A model generated the notes under the pieces. That model was not told the DNA's origin. It searched no databases and was given only the letters and a program-made list of their open reading frames with translations. Positions 35,601 to 43,298 of a stretch of 64,000 nt of DNA are shown here, piece by piece; the first letter of the stretch is position 1, and every line of letters begins with the position of its first letter. Both the position numbers and the translations under genes were made by a program. Location: the IMG/VR virus record IMGVR_UViG_3300021964_000018, positions 1 to 64,000 of that record. The stretch is one strand, 5' to 3'. Source of the DNA: a virus.

Positions 35601-35793
35601 ACCACAACTTGCATTAATTCAGTCCCAGCAAGGAATTGAACAATTTAGAGTTATAATGAATGATACAAATAATACTCAGGCTGATATTGAGCAAAATAAA
35701 CTAAACGGAAGAATTGTTTTGGTTCCAACAAGAGCGGTTGAGTTCATTGCACTAGACTTTATTATAACAAATTCAGGTGTAAGTTTTGAATAG
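32662..35793 (+). CDS. Contractile tail sheath protein, copy 1 (gp18-like)
   Basis: A 1043-residue sheath protein. The N-terminus (SPGVFEREIDLTER ... GTPAGVVGTAEKGPAFVP) and the C-terminal core (INPIANFNINDFVIFGQKTL ... LDRVNVRRMLLEVKRIV ... GRIVLVPTRAVEFIALDFIIT) are standard features of phage contractile sheaths. The C-terminal core makes the inter-subunit strand exchange that drives contraction. It is much longer than T4 gp18 (659) through surface domains in the middle. A paralogue follows 34 bases downstream, with the same start and end motifs but a different centre. GGAG precedes the ATG. Confidence 0.93.
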   Translation: MAERTFRSPGVFEREIDLTERTTSVSGTPAGVVGTAEKGPAFVPKTVGSINEFKNKFGKLSAERFGPYAAEAFLKNQSALTYVRVLGAGANLTITDIQNTAAKGTVKNAGFRLSGSLPTVAPSGEVRDVGAVQFLAGIHQVDSAEAAGYPIFTDNQSKSQTDVQLIRSMFLLASGARLEVMDENEFYPAGGKTANDSAHIRSYDGTPEEGMFKLVLSSALGTTFGNDEGKAGIRIYTASLDPNSVHYVGKIFNKNPDRFQDEQHLLYADFPMESEIAKIKKDSTNDVVAVVSGSQNTSSTSGDTSLYFREIFGSFNTRYQTAKSTYFISQPYGDKEYDLFYFEALDDGEAGNQRVKISISNIKRSTDSNDPYGSFTVEVRDYYDSDLDPVVLERYPQCTLNPGDENYIANKIGDLKEYYNFDAESESEQRINVSGKRRNQSNYVRIIMSADVEDAKIPQDAIPFGFRGLPALKTSDTLTDSTTTLALGADQKRLSFAAGTMSNNFLEYAIVPPVPFTFKATRNKANSTSTFTGFPGDLELADSRIYWGIKNSRVPVLSKTTDPLLRSNAASDLRNELIDSYSKMLGIAKLDALVTGSAADEFHNNKFTLAKVALNNQSDATDTLETAISTEITGTIDSHIREAAYIRNASIVSPNYTINDKGTYTRRLTLASLAASNSATKFNQFTNYLKFTNILFGGFDGVNILDKDQRYINDKASSQDAGGKAAGDALGYQNLKSVSSPGAGTENNAVNSYRAGIKIITDELESRVNIVSVPGIRDSNVTDYAIDKVKEYSKAIYLMDIANYDSSTSRLYDDSTNRPSVRKTIEQFEGRNIDNNYVATYFPDIIKLYAQEDGGTVNLPASIAALGALGYNDAVSFPWFAPAGFNRGGLENVINTKVRLNTEDRNLLYESRINPIANFNINDFVIFGQKTLQKSRSALDRVNVRRMLLEVKRIVSNAANNIIFEQNVKATRDGFVSVVTPQLALIQSQQGIEQFRVIMNDTNNTQADIEQNKLNGRIVLVPTRAVEFIALDFIITNSGVSFE

Positions 35794-35827
35794 ATATAAT
35801 TATGAATATGAATCATGGAGACAATAA

Positions 35828-38800
35828 ATGGCAGAGTTAACATTTAAATCAGCTGGCGTTAGCACAAGAGAAATAGATTTATCCCAACCTTCTGTTTCCT
35901 CACCTTCTGGAGTACCTGCAGGGGTAATTGGAACAGCTAATCAAGGACCTGCTTTTGTACCCATAACTGTTGGAAACTTTAATGATTTTACAACTCTTTT
36001 TGGTGCAACTGACGGTGCTAAATTTGGCCCTTTAGCAGTTAATGAATGGCTTAAAAATGCAGGTTCTGCCACTTTCGTTAGAGTTTTAGGCGCAGGAAAT
36101 GGTCAACAAAGAAATACCACAACAGGTATCGTAACAAATGCAGGTTATTTTGTAGGTGATAGAAATCTTCAATTAAACGGTACAATTGGAAACAACCCTT
36201 ATGCAAATTCAGGTGCAGGAGCAGTAAAAGGAAGAACTTACTTCTTAGGCTGCTTTATGTCAGAATCAAATGGTTCAACAATATTTTCAGATGCTGGAAT
36301 ACAAGTTAATAATGCGTTTGCATCTACAACATTAACAATTGGAAATGATACAACTTCGACTAATCTTCTTGCTGAAAATGATACATTAACATTAATAGAT
36401 GCAACAGGAACATCAAAAACTTTTGAGTTTCTTGACAATGGAAGCTCTGCAACTGGCGATAATATTGCAGTCGAATCAGCTGCTGCAGTTACAGCTGATA
36501 CTGGTGTAACGCTGGCTACAACTTTAAGTACAGTAATTTCATCAAACTTATCAATATCAGTTGATCGTACAGATAATGTATTAACGCTTACACAAAATAT
36601 CTTTGGTCCAATTGGCAATACCTCATATTCAGATAGTGTTGCAGGCGAAGATAATCTAACAGGGTCTAATTTTTCTGGTGGCGCTGGAGGCGCTGCTCCT
36701 ATTCTTCGTGGTGTTCTTCTTGCACCAAGTGGAGTTATTCTTCATCTTAGCGGAAACTCAGCAGCAAATGGTTCTGATGCACCAGGTACTTCAGATACAG
36801 CAGCATCTGCGGCTGGCGTCATCATGGGAAGAGAAGGTTCTTTAACCGGGTCTATTGATTTAAGATCTGGAAAAGAAGAATTTGTCATGCTTTTAAATGG
36901 TCATAAAAATACGTCAGCATATCCTAATGTTTTGACTGCATCTTTTGACCCTATTGCACCTAACTACCTAACACGTGTTTTAAATACTGATCCTTTAAAA
37001 CTTGAAAAAGCAGGGCATTTACTTTATAATCACTATCCACTTCATGGTAATGTTGCAACGATTACAGGATCAGGAGTCGTTTCTGCAGGGCATTTTTCAA
37101 AAGGTTCAGCACTTGGTAATCATGAAGATATCGCATTTTTGTTGTCATCTTCTTTAGGGAGAGCTGCAGCAACAGATGGAAGCATACCTGATTATGAAGA
37201 TTTTCAAGATAGATTCTCTCATGCTGAAACTCCATATGTAATATCACAGAAATTTGGTAATCGTCCTTATAATCTATTTAAAATTGTTGCTTTAAGTGCA
37301 GGTGCAGGATTTGCTGATGATTTTAAATTTTCAATTACAAATATTGTTAGATCAACTTCAAATGTTAATAAATTTGGTAAATTTGATCTCTTGGTCAGAA
37401 AAGGCGGAGATAATGATGACGAACAAGTAGTTTTAGAATCATTTAGAGGATTAGATCTAGATCCGGATTCAGTTAATTATATCGGTAGAAGAATTGGTGA
37501 TCAATACGCAAAATTTGATTTTGATACTTCTTTAGATTCTCAAAAAATCGTTGTTGAAGGAACACATCCAGTTCTTTCTAGATACATAAGAGTGCAAATT
37601 CACCCAGATGTTGCTAATAGAAATATTCCTGATGAATCTTTACCTGTTGGTTATCGAGGACCAAAACACTTAGTAACGTCAGGTTCTTTATTATCTGGTG
37701 AATCTGATGGTCTTTATTCTTCAACTGATCTATTACAAAGAATTATTGAGCCTCCTGTACCTTATCGAGAAAATATAACTTTAGGTACCGGAATCAACAA
37801 AAAGGTTAATTCAAATCTTTTCTGGGGTGCTCAATCAACATTAAAAATTAATGCAACACAACCTAACTTAATTACAACTAATGACGCATTAGCTTCTTTA
37901 ACTCCTGTCACACAAAATTATCAGGTACATTTTCCAACGCATCGAAAAGATACAACTGCAGTTTTTGTAGGTGATAATGAAGGCGCTGCTAATGTTAACG
38001 GTTCTGTTTTAGACGCAGATTTGTTTAACTATAATAAGTTTAGTTTGGAAAATATTCAAGTTAGAACCGGTTCCAATTCAGATGCAACGCAAACAGCAGC
38101 GGATTCTGAATATTGGGTTAGTGCTTCTTATGTAAGAGATGGTGTGATCGCTGTCAATGCTACTAATAAAACTCGTGCATTCAAGGTAGAAGATTTAGAC
38201 GTAGTAGCAAATAGAAAGTTTGCTAAGTTTACATTCTTTGCACAAGGTGGTTTTGATGGAGTTAATATATTCAATCAAGAAAAAGCTAACTTATCAAATA
38301 ACGCTGCCAAATATGAAATTGATGATTCGACAAATCAAGGTGGAACTTCAGGACCTACAATTGCAGCATATAGAAAAGCAGTTGATATTATGGGTTCAAC
38401 TTCAGATACAAATATTCAATTATTAGCAATACCAGGAATTAGAAACTCTGTTATTACAGATTATGCAATTTCAGCAGTTGAAAATAGATTTGATTGTTTA
38501 TACTTAATGGACATTGAAGAAAGAGATCAGGTTAACTCTGTGATTACATCTTCAGTTCAAACACCTCACGTTAAAAATACAATTAACAGCTTTAAAGATA
38601 GAAACCTTAATACATCTTTTGCAGCTGCATATTTCCCTGACGTTACCATAACAGATCCTGGTACAAATACATTTGTAAGTGTTCCTCCGTCAGTCGCAGT
38701 ATTAGGAGGTTATTCATTCAATGACAAAGTATCAGCGCCATGGAACGCCCCCGCTGGAAAAAGTAGAGGCGCTTTAAATGCTGTGGAAACAACATCGGTT

Positions 38801-39235
38801 AAATTAAATCGATCAAACCTTGATGATTTGTATGATGCAGATATTAATCCGATCACTTCTTTTCCTGGTACTAATGTTATTATATGGGGACAAAAAACAT
38901 TACTCTCGAATGATTCTGCATTGGACAGAGTTAATGTTAGAAGATTACTTATAAGTGTTAGAAGATCAATTAGAACTATTGCTAATTCTCTCTTGTTTGA
39001 ACCAAATAGAGAATCAACATTGAGTAAATTTAGTGCTTTAGTTGAGCCGGTTCTTCAAAATGTTCAAGAAAGAAATGGTGTTTCAAGATATAAGGTGGTA
39101 ATTGATTCTACTACTACAACACAAGCTGATATTGAAAATAATACAATAAGAGGCAAAATATATCTTCAACCTACAAGAACAGTTGAGTTTGTTGCTTTAG
39201 ATTTTGTTGTTACAAATTCTGGTGCAGAAATTTAA
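35828..39235 (+). CDS. Contractile tail sheath protein, copy 2 (gp18-like paralogue)
   Basis: An 1135-residue paralogue of the preceding sheath. It has the same N-terminal (AGVSTREIDLSQ ... GVPAGVIGTANQGPAFVP) and C-terminal (INPITSFPGTNVIIWGQKTL ... LDRVNVRRLLISVRRSI ... GKIYLQPTRTVEFVALDFVVT) cores. It carries an extra beta-rich insertion at about residues 160-290, with a TLTLIDATGTSKTFEF motif that occurs as a module in other phage structural proteins, from memory. Tail tube follows 40 bases downstream. Both frames are intact with good Shine-Dalgarno sites, so both are probably made. They may build a mixed sheath or serve different tail regions. Confidence 0.92.
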   Translation: MAELTFKSAGVSTREIDLSQPSVSSPSGVPAGVIGTANQGPAFVPITVGNFNDFTTLFGATDGAKFGPLAVNEWLKNAGSATFVRVLGAGNGQQRNTTTGIVTNAGYFVGDRNLQLNGTIGNNPYANSGAGAVKGRTYFLGCFMSESNGSTIFSDAGIQVNNAFASTTLTIGNDTTSTNLLAENDTLTLIDATGTSKTFEFLDNGSSATGDNIAVESAAAVTADTGVTLATTLSTVISSNLSISVDRTDNVLTLTQNIFGPIGNTSYSDSVAGEDNLTGSNFSGGAGGAAPILRGVLLAPSGVILHLSGNSAANGSDAPGTSDTAASAAGVIMGREGSLTGSIDLRSGKEEFVMLLNGHKNTSAYPNVLTASFDPIAPNYLTRVLNTDPLKLEKAGHLLYNHYPLHGNVATITGSGVVSAGHFSKGSALGNHEDIAFLLSSSLGRAAATDGSIPDYEDFQDRFSHAETPYVISQKFGNRPYNLFKIVALSAGAGFADDFKFSITNIVRSTSNVNKFGKFDLLVRKGGDNDDEQVVLESFRGLDLDPDSVNYIGRRIGDQYAKFDFDTSLDSQKIVVEGTHPVLSRYIRVQIHPDVANRNIPDESLPVGYRGPKHLVTSGSLLSGESDGLYSSTDLLQRIIEPPVPYRENITLGTGINKKVNSNLFWGAQSTLKINATQPNLITTNDALASLTPVTQNYQVHFPTHRKDTTAVFVGDNEGAANVNGSVLDADLFNYNKFSLENIQVRTGSNSDATQTAADSEYWVSASYVRDGVIAVNATNKTRAFKVEDLDVVANRKFAKFTFFAQGGFDGVNIFNQEKANLSNNAAKYEIDDSTNQGGTSGPTIAAYRKAVDIMGSTSDTNIQLLAIPGIRNSVITDYAISAVENRFDCLYLMDIEERDQVNSVITSSVQTPHVKNTINSFKDRNLNTSFAAAYFPDVTITDPGTNTFVSVPPSVAVLGGYSFNDKVSAPWNAPAGKSRGALNAVETTSVKLNRSNLDDLYDADINPITSFPGTNVIIWGQKTLLSNDSALDRVNVRRLLISVRRSIRTIANSLLFEPNRESTLSKFSALVEPVLQNVQERNGVSRYKVVIDSTTTTQADIENNTIRGKIYLQPTRTVEFVALDFVVTNSGAEI

Positions 39236-39275
39236 AATAAGATATATATATTTATAAACTGATAAGGAGATAGAA

Positions 39276-39767
39276 ATGGCAGAAACGCTTTCAGTAACAG
39301 ACTTACTTCCCAATAAATTCGAACCAAAAAGACAGTATCGATGGGTTCTTGCAATTGAAGGAATTGACAGCTTTTTAATTAAATCAGCAGCTAGACCTAG
39401 TATTACTTTAGCTCAAGAAGAAATTAAGTATATTAACAGCTATAGAAAAATTGGCGGAAGAGTAACGTTTGGTAATATGTCTGTTACACTTCATGATCCA
39501 ATTGCTCCATCTGGGGCACAGCAAGTAATGGAATGGGTAAGAACTCATTACGAATCTGTTTCAGGACGTGCAGGTTATGTTGACTTTTACAAAAGAGATA
39601 TACAGATAAAAATGCTTGATCCAGTAGGAACTGTTATAGAATTATGGGATATTAAAGGTGCATTCTTGTCTAATGCTAATTTTAATCAACTCACCTATAC
39701 GGGTGGTGAAACTCCAATGGAGATATCTTTGACAATTGAATTTGACAATTGTGTATTGCAATTCTAA
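39276..39767 (+). CDS. Tail tube protein (gp19-like)
   Basis: A 163-residue tube protein, the same length as T4 gp19. It begins with the basic, aromatic YRWVLAIEGIDSFLIKSAARPS strand region typical of the family and has DPVGTVIELWDIKGAFLS and a closing beta strand SLTIEFDNCVLQF. Hexamers stack to form the inner tube inside the sheath. It directly follows the sheath genes as in T4 and precedes a strong terminator and the tail chaperone. GGAGA is upstream. Confidence 0.92.
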   Translation: MAETLSVTDLLPNKFEPKRQYRWVLAIEGIDSFLIKSAARPSITLAQEEIKYINSYRKIGGRVTFGNMSVTLHDPIAPSGAQQVMEWVRTHYESVSGRAGYVDFYKRDIQIKMLDPVGTVIELWDIKGAFLSNANFNQLTYTGGETPMEISLTIEFDNCVLQF

Positions 39768-39800
39768 AATAATTTTTAAAATATTTTACAGACAATATGT

Positions 39801-39832
39801 AATTCCATACAATTAGTATGGAATTTTTTTTA
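39801..39832 (+). terminator. Rho-independent terminator after tail tube
   Basis: AATTCCATAC, loop AATTA, GTATGGAATT, with the 3' arm running into a T-rich tract. The Shine-Dalgarno of the next gene starts a few bases later, so some readthrough must supply the chaperone. This resembles the drop in expression after tail tube genes in other phages. Confidence 0.85.
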
Positions 39833-39842
39833 TGGAGAATTA

Positions 39843-40670
39843 ATGTCGTCAGATGTTCTAAACACAGAAGTAGCACAGCATGTAATGAAAAACAATATCA
39901 TGAAAGATGATTTTGGATGGGAAGTACCTGTTGAATCTGTTCCTTTACCTTCAAAGGGAGTTATATATTCACCTAATTCTATTTTGCATGGTAAAGAAAC
40001 TCTTCAAATAAAAGCAATGACTGCGCAAGAAGAAGATATTCTTATGTCTCCTGCTTTAGCTAAGGATGGGAGTACAATTATTCATTTAATTAAGTCATGT
40101 TTAATTGATAAATCAATTGATGTAAATGAATTAATAGCAGGTGATAGAAATGCTTTAATGATATCAATACGCGTAACAGGATATGGTACACATTATCCGA
40201 TCAATATTAATTGTGAAAACTGCAGTAAATTAAATGAAGTTGATGTTGATTTATCTACATTGGAAATTAAAAGACTTAATATTTCACCTATTGAAATAGG
40301 GAAAAATGAGTTTAGTTTCGATTTGCCTGTGATGAAAAAGCAAGTTATTTTTAAGTATTTAAACGCAAATGATGATAAAAATAGGCAGGCAAAAGTTGAT
40401 TTTATTGAAAAGCACTCACAAGGTTTAAGAACCAATAACGTAACTTCATTTTTAGAAGAATCAATTGTATCTATTGATGGTATTAAAGACAAAAACAAAA
40501 TTGTTCATTTTGTTAAAAACATGCCAGCATTTGATTCAAAGTCTTTGAGAAAATATATCAATGAAAATGCGCCAGGCATTAACATGAAGCAAGAGTGCAC
40601 TTGTAGTTATTGCGGTCATAAAAACGAATTTAATCTTCCAATTAATTCTAATTTTTTTTGGCCTAGATAG
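39843..40670 (+). CDS. Tail/baseplate assembly chaperone (gp26-like, PF12322 type)
   Basis: A 275-residue protein. The N-terminal PLPSKGVIYSP followed by ALQIKAMTAQEEDILMSP-type sequence (here ETLQIKAMTAQEEDILMSP) and a helical region matches the T4 gp26 group. Two Cys pairs, CENC near residue 122 and CSYC near residue 259, probably bind one zinc. The C-terminus ends NSNFFWPR at a T8 run. It lies between tail tube and tape measure, the place of lambda G, and is followed by a start-less ORF reachable by a shift on that T8 run. It probably guards the tape measure during tail assembly. Confidence 0.8.
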   Translation: MSSDVLNTEVAQHVMKNNIMKDDFGWEVPVESVPLPSKGVIYSPNSILHGKETLQIKAMTAQEEDILMSPALAKDGSTIIHLIKSCLIDKSIDVNELIAGDRNALMISIRVTGYGTHYPININCENCSKLNEVDVDLSTLEIKRLNISPIEIGKNEFSFDLPVMKKQVIFKYLNANDDKNRQAKVDFIEKHSQGLRTNNVTSFLEESIVSIDGIKDKNKIVHFVKNMPAFDSKSLRKYINENAPGINMKQECTCSYCGHKNEFNLPINSNFFWPR

Positions 40671-40923
40671 TAGTTTTAAAGAATTACAACTTGAACAAAT
40701 TTATATTTTAGTTAAGCATCTTGGTTTTAATTATAGAGACGCAAGATGTTTAAACGTAGCATATCGGAAATGGTTTATTGATAGATATGTAAAAGAATTA
40801 AAAGAGATAAATGAAAAAAGATCCGGCGGCAGCGACGTTAATCAAGATGTAAATAATGACAATATAAGCAACTTGCGCCAATACGAATCATTATTAAATA
40901 AAAAATTCTCAAATGATATTTAG
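40660..40923 (+). CDS. Frameshift-expressed extension of the tail chaperone (T-like)
   Basis: This frame is open from a stop at 40585 to TAG 40921-40923 and contains no ATG, GTG or TTG before its last 25 codons, so it cannot start independently. It joins the upstream gene by a +1 or -2 slip on T8 (40652-40659), giving ...NFF-GLDSSFKELQLEQIY.... The product is plainly coding: LEQIYILVKHLGFNYRDARCLNVAYRKWF is a helix typical of C-terminal tail-chaperone partners, followed by a charged tail. Coordinates mark the first codon after the slip. The arrangement copies G/GT of lambda and the -2 shift known for Mu. Confidence 0.72.
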   Translation, partial: GLDSSFKELQLEQIYILVKHLGFNYRDARCLNVAYRKWFIDRYVKELKEINEKRSGGSDVNQDVNNDNISNLRQYESLLNKKFSNDI

Positions 40924-40960
40924 TAATATATTATTTGTATTTATCAAGAGGTTTTAAGAT

Positions 40961-43081
40961 ATGTCTCCACCTGACGTTAATTTATCATCTGAGTCAATTG
41001 ACAAATTAGTTACCGCGATGATGGGCAGGCAACAATCTTTCAATAACGTAAATACTTCAGACCCTTCTAGTGCTTTTACCGGTGGTAATGTTAGATCTGG
41101 AAGAACTGACCAAGAAAGTTTAGCATTAAGTGCAACTTATTTTTCAGGTCTTGCAGGTAAAATGGAAACAGCAACTGACACATATCTTAAGGGTATCAAT
41201 GATATGTTTATGGGTCACGCTAAAAACTATGAAATGATTAATGAATCAATTGGCGGGTACTTAGATCATTCAAAATTAGCAGAATCATCAGCAACAACAA
41301 TGAAACAGTATGTTGAAAGATATGATCAAATGATCGATGCATACGGTACTTCTACTGATGAATTTGTAAAATTGCAAAAAGATGCAGGTGTTGAAATAAC
41401 TGCTGAACAAGAAGCTCGTATGGGTGAAGTAGGAACCGATTTTATAACAAAATACTTTAAAAGTGGAGAAGCGGCCGCTAAAGTCCAGAACGAAGTATTG
41501 AATGAATTAGTAACGCAAAATGCGCAAGCCATTAATGATATGGATGAATTTTCAAGAATGGAGCTAGCTTTAATTAATAGAAATACAGGTATTGGCGCCA
41601 AGCGAATAGCTCAAATCATGGAAAACGAGTTAGTCAGAACAGGTGAGGCAACTAACAATGCAATGTTTAAGGTTGCTGGCTTTTCTAAAAAAATGTCAGA
41701 AGAAACTGGTTTGTCTCTAAAATTAATTCAGGACTCTACAACGCGTGTAATGGAAAATATTCAACAATTTGGCCATGTCACAGAAGAAGAAGCAACAAGA
41801 ATATCAGTTCAAATACAACAGTTAGGAATGAAATTCGAGACTTTTGAAGGTTTGACTCAAAAATTTCAAGATTTTGATACAGCTGCTAGTGCAATGGGAG
41901 ACATATCTCAATTGACAGGAGGCGCTGTACAATTTGATGCACAAGAAATGGCATATCTTGCTAGTGAAGATCAAGATGAATTTTTAAGAGTATTAAGGGG
42001 TAGCTTTCTCGAGTCTGGATTTGACAAAGATCAATTTCTTGATATGACTAATGCTGAGCAACGCGCAATTGCTGAATCTATGGGAATGCAAAGAAATGAA
42101 TTCGCGATGTTAATTGATCGTGAAAGAGATATATCTTCAAAAGAACAATTAGATCAGATTATGAAAGAAGCAACTGAAGAAGGTTTAACGACTGAAAAAG
42201 GTGCTATGGAGGTGATTAAAGAACAGAAAAAAGCACTGGATAATTCTATTAAATCCTCACAAGAGCTAATGGATGCTGCAAGAAAAAGAGAAATGGACAG
42301 AAATAGAAAATTTTCTACTGAAACTATAGAAAACATGGTTGATTTTAGAAAAAATGCTTTAATAGCTTTAGATGTTCCTGAAATAGCTGAGTCCATAAAT
42401 AAAAGTATTGCTGGTGCCATGAAAAGCTCGTCAACAGTTTTAAAAGACGTAACAGAAAAAATTATCGACAAAGGTGGAATTATTAAAGGAATTGAGTCCA
42501 TAGGTACAGATTTAATGCAGCCAATGTTCGACGTATTTAAAGGTGGAGGTGAATCAGCAGTTTCCGGCATGAAAGAAGGGTCAGTAGAATTACAGCCAAG
42601 TTCATTACCACCTTTATTTCAAAAAGTAGTAGATGAAACAGGAAAGTATTTAGGGCCTGGTTTTTATGACGTATTTAAAATAGCCGGCGAAATGTCAGCA
42701 AAAGGAATGACAGATGGTTTAGGTGATATGGGTATTGATCCATTAACAGTTTTAAAAGGTGTTAAGGCTATTAAAGACATAAAGACAAAACCAATGATGT
42801 TGCAAAATAATATTGATAGAGTTTTAACAGCTTTAGAAGAGGTTAAAAAACAAGATATAGAAAAGTATGGAGCTGCAATTGAACAATTGACAGAAAATAT
42901 AAAAATTATTAATGAAACCACAGGTAAGTTAAGTGATAATCAGACTAGTTTGTTGGAAATGTTAGGTAAGGGAAAAGAAATTGTATTAAATATTGATGGC
43001 AAAAAAGTAGGTGAAGCAATACTTGATCGGTCTCCTGATATAGAAAATATTGCTGGAATTAAATTTGTGACAGAGGGATAG
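40961..43081 (+). CDS. Tail tape measure protein
   Basis: A 706-residue, almost entirely helical protein after the tail chaperone. It shows long Gln-, Glu- and Met-rich amphipathic helices, a small hydrophobic region near residue 560 and a C-terminal short beta element (IVLNIDGKKVGEAIL) that recurs at the end of many tape measures. It would span the tail lumen and set tail length, comparable to T4 gp29 (590 residues). AGAGG precedes the ATG. The gap of 37 bases to the frameshift ORF holds only AT-rich sequence. Confidence 0.75.
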   Translation: MSPPDVNLSSESIDKLVTAMMGRQQSFNNVNTSDPSSAFTGGNVRSGRTDQESLALSATYFSGLAGKMETATDTYLKGINDMFMGHAKNYEMINESIGGYLDHSKLAESSATTMKQYVERYDQMIDAYGTSTDEFVKLQKDAGVEITAEQEARMGEVGTDFITKYFKSGEAAAKVQNEVLNELVTQNAQAINDMDEFSRMELALINRNTGIGAKRIAQIMENELVRTGEATNNAMFKVAGFSKKMSEETGLSLKLIQDSTTRVMENIQQFGHVTEEEATRISVQIQQLGMKFETFEGLTQKFQDFDTAASAMGDISQLTGGAVQFDAQEMAYLASEDQDEFLRVLRGSFLESGFDKDQFLDMTNAEQRAIAESMGMQRNEFAMLIDRERDISSKEQLDQIMKEATEEGLTTEKGAMEVIKEQKKALDNSIKSSQELMDAARKREMDRNRKFSTETIENMVDFRKNALIALDVPEIAESINKSIAGAMKSSSTVLKDVTEKIIDKGGIIKGIESIGTDLMQPMFDVFKGGGESAVSGMKEGSVELQPSSLPPLFQKVVDETGKYLGPGFYDVFKIAGEMSAKGMTDGLGDMGIDPLTVLKGVKAIKDIKTKPMMLQNNIDRVLTALEEVKKQDIEKYGAAIEQLTENIKIINETTGKLSDNQTSLLEMLGKGKEIVLNIDGKKVGEAILDRSPDIENIAGIKFVTEG

Positions 43082-43082
43082 A

Positions 43083-43298
43083 ATGAGTAAGTTATTAGAT
43101 GAATCTTATAAATCTTTAAAAAACTTTACAAAAAATAATGATATGACAGATTCTGAATTAAAAGAACTTGATGAATTTATCAAATTAATCGATCAAAAGC
43201 TAATAGAGATTAATTCTAAAAAAGATAAAAATTTTATTGTAAACTTAGGAAAAGCTTTTAAATATTTAATAGAGAGAGAGGATAAAGATGACAACTAG
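43083..43298 (+). CDS. Small helical tail-region protein
   Basis: A 71-residue charged, helical protein of unknown function between the tape measure and a large baseplate protein. It starts one base after the tape measure stop and overlaps the following gene by eleven bases, so translation is coupled on both sides. It has no recognisable motif. Position suggests a small tail or baseplate assembly factor. Confidence 0.55.
   Translation: MSKLLDESYKSLKNFTKNNDMTDSELKELDEFIKLIDQKLIEINSKKDKNFIVNLGKAFKYLIEREDKDDN

Noticed and set aside
36238-36618. Minus-strand ORF of 126 residues inside sheath copy 2
   Set aside because: Antisense shadow of the beta-rich insertion, with no expression signals.
42154-42570. 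Minus-strand ORF of 138 residues inside the tape measure gene
   Set aside because: Composition is the antisense of a helical coding frame (Ser/Leu/Phe rich). The plus-strand frame is well supported.
43083-43298. A holin candidate near the tail genes
   Set aside because: The 71-residue product is charged and has no membrane segment. No holin was found in the window.
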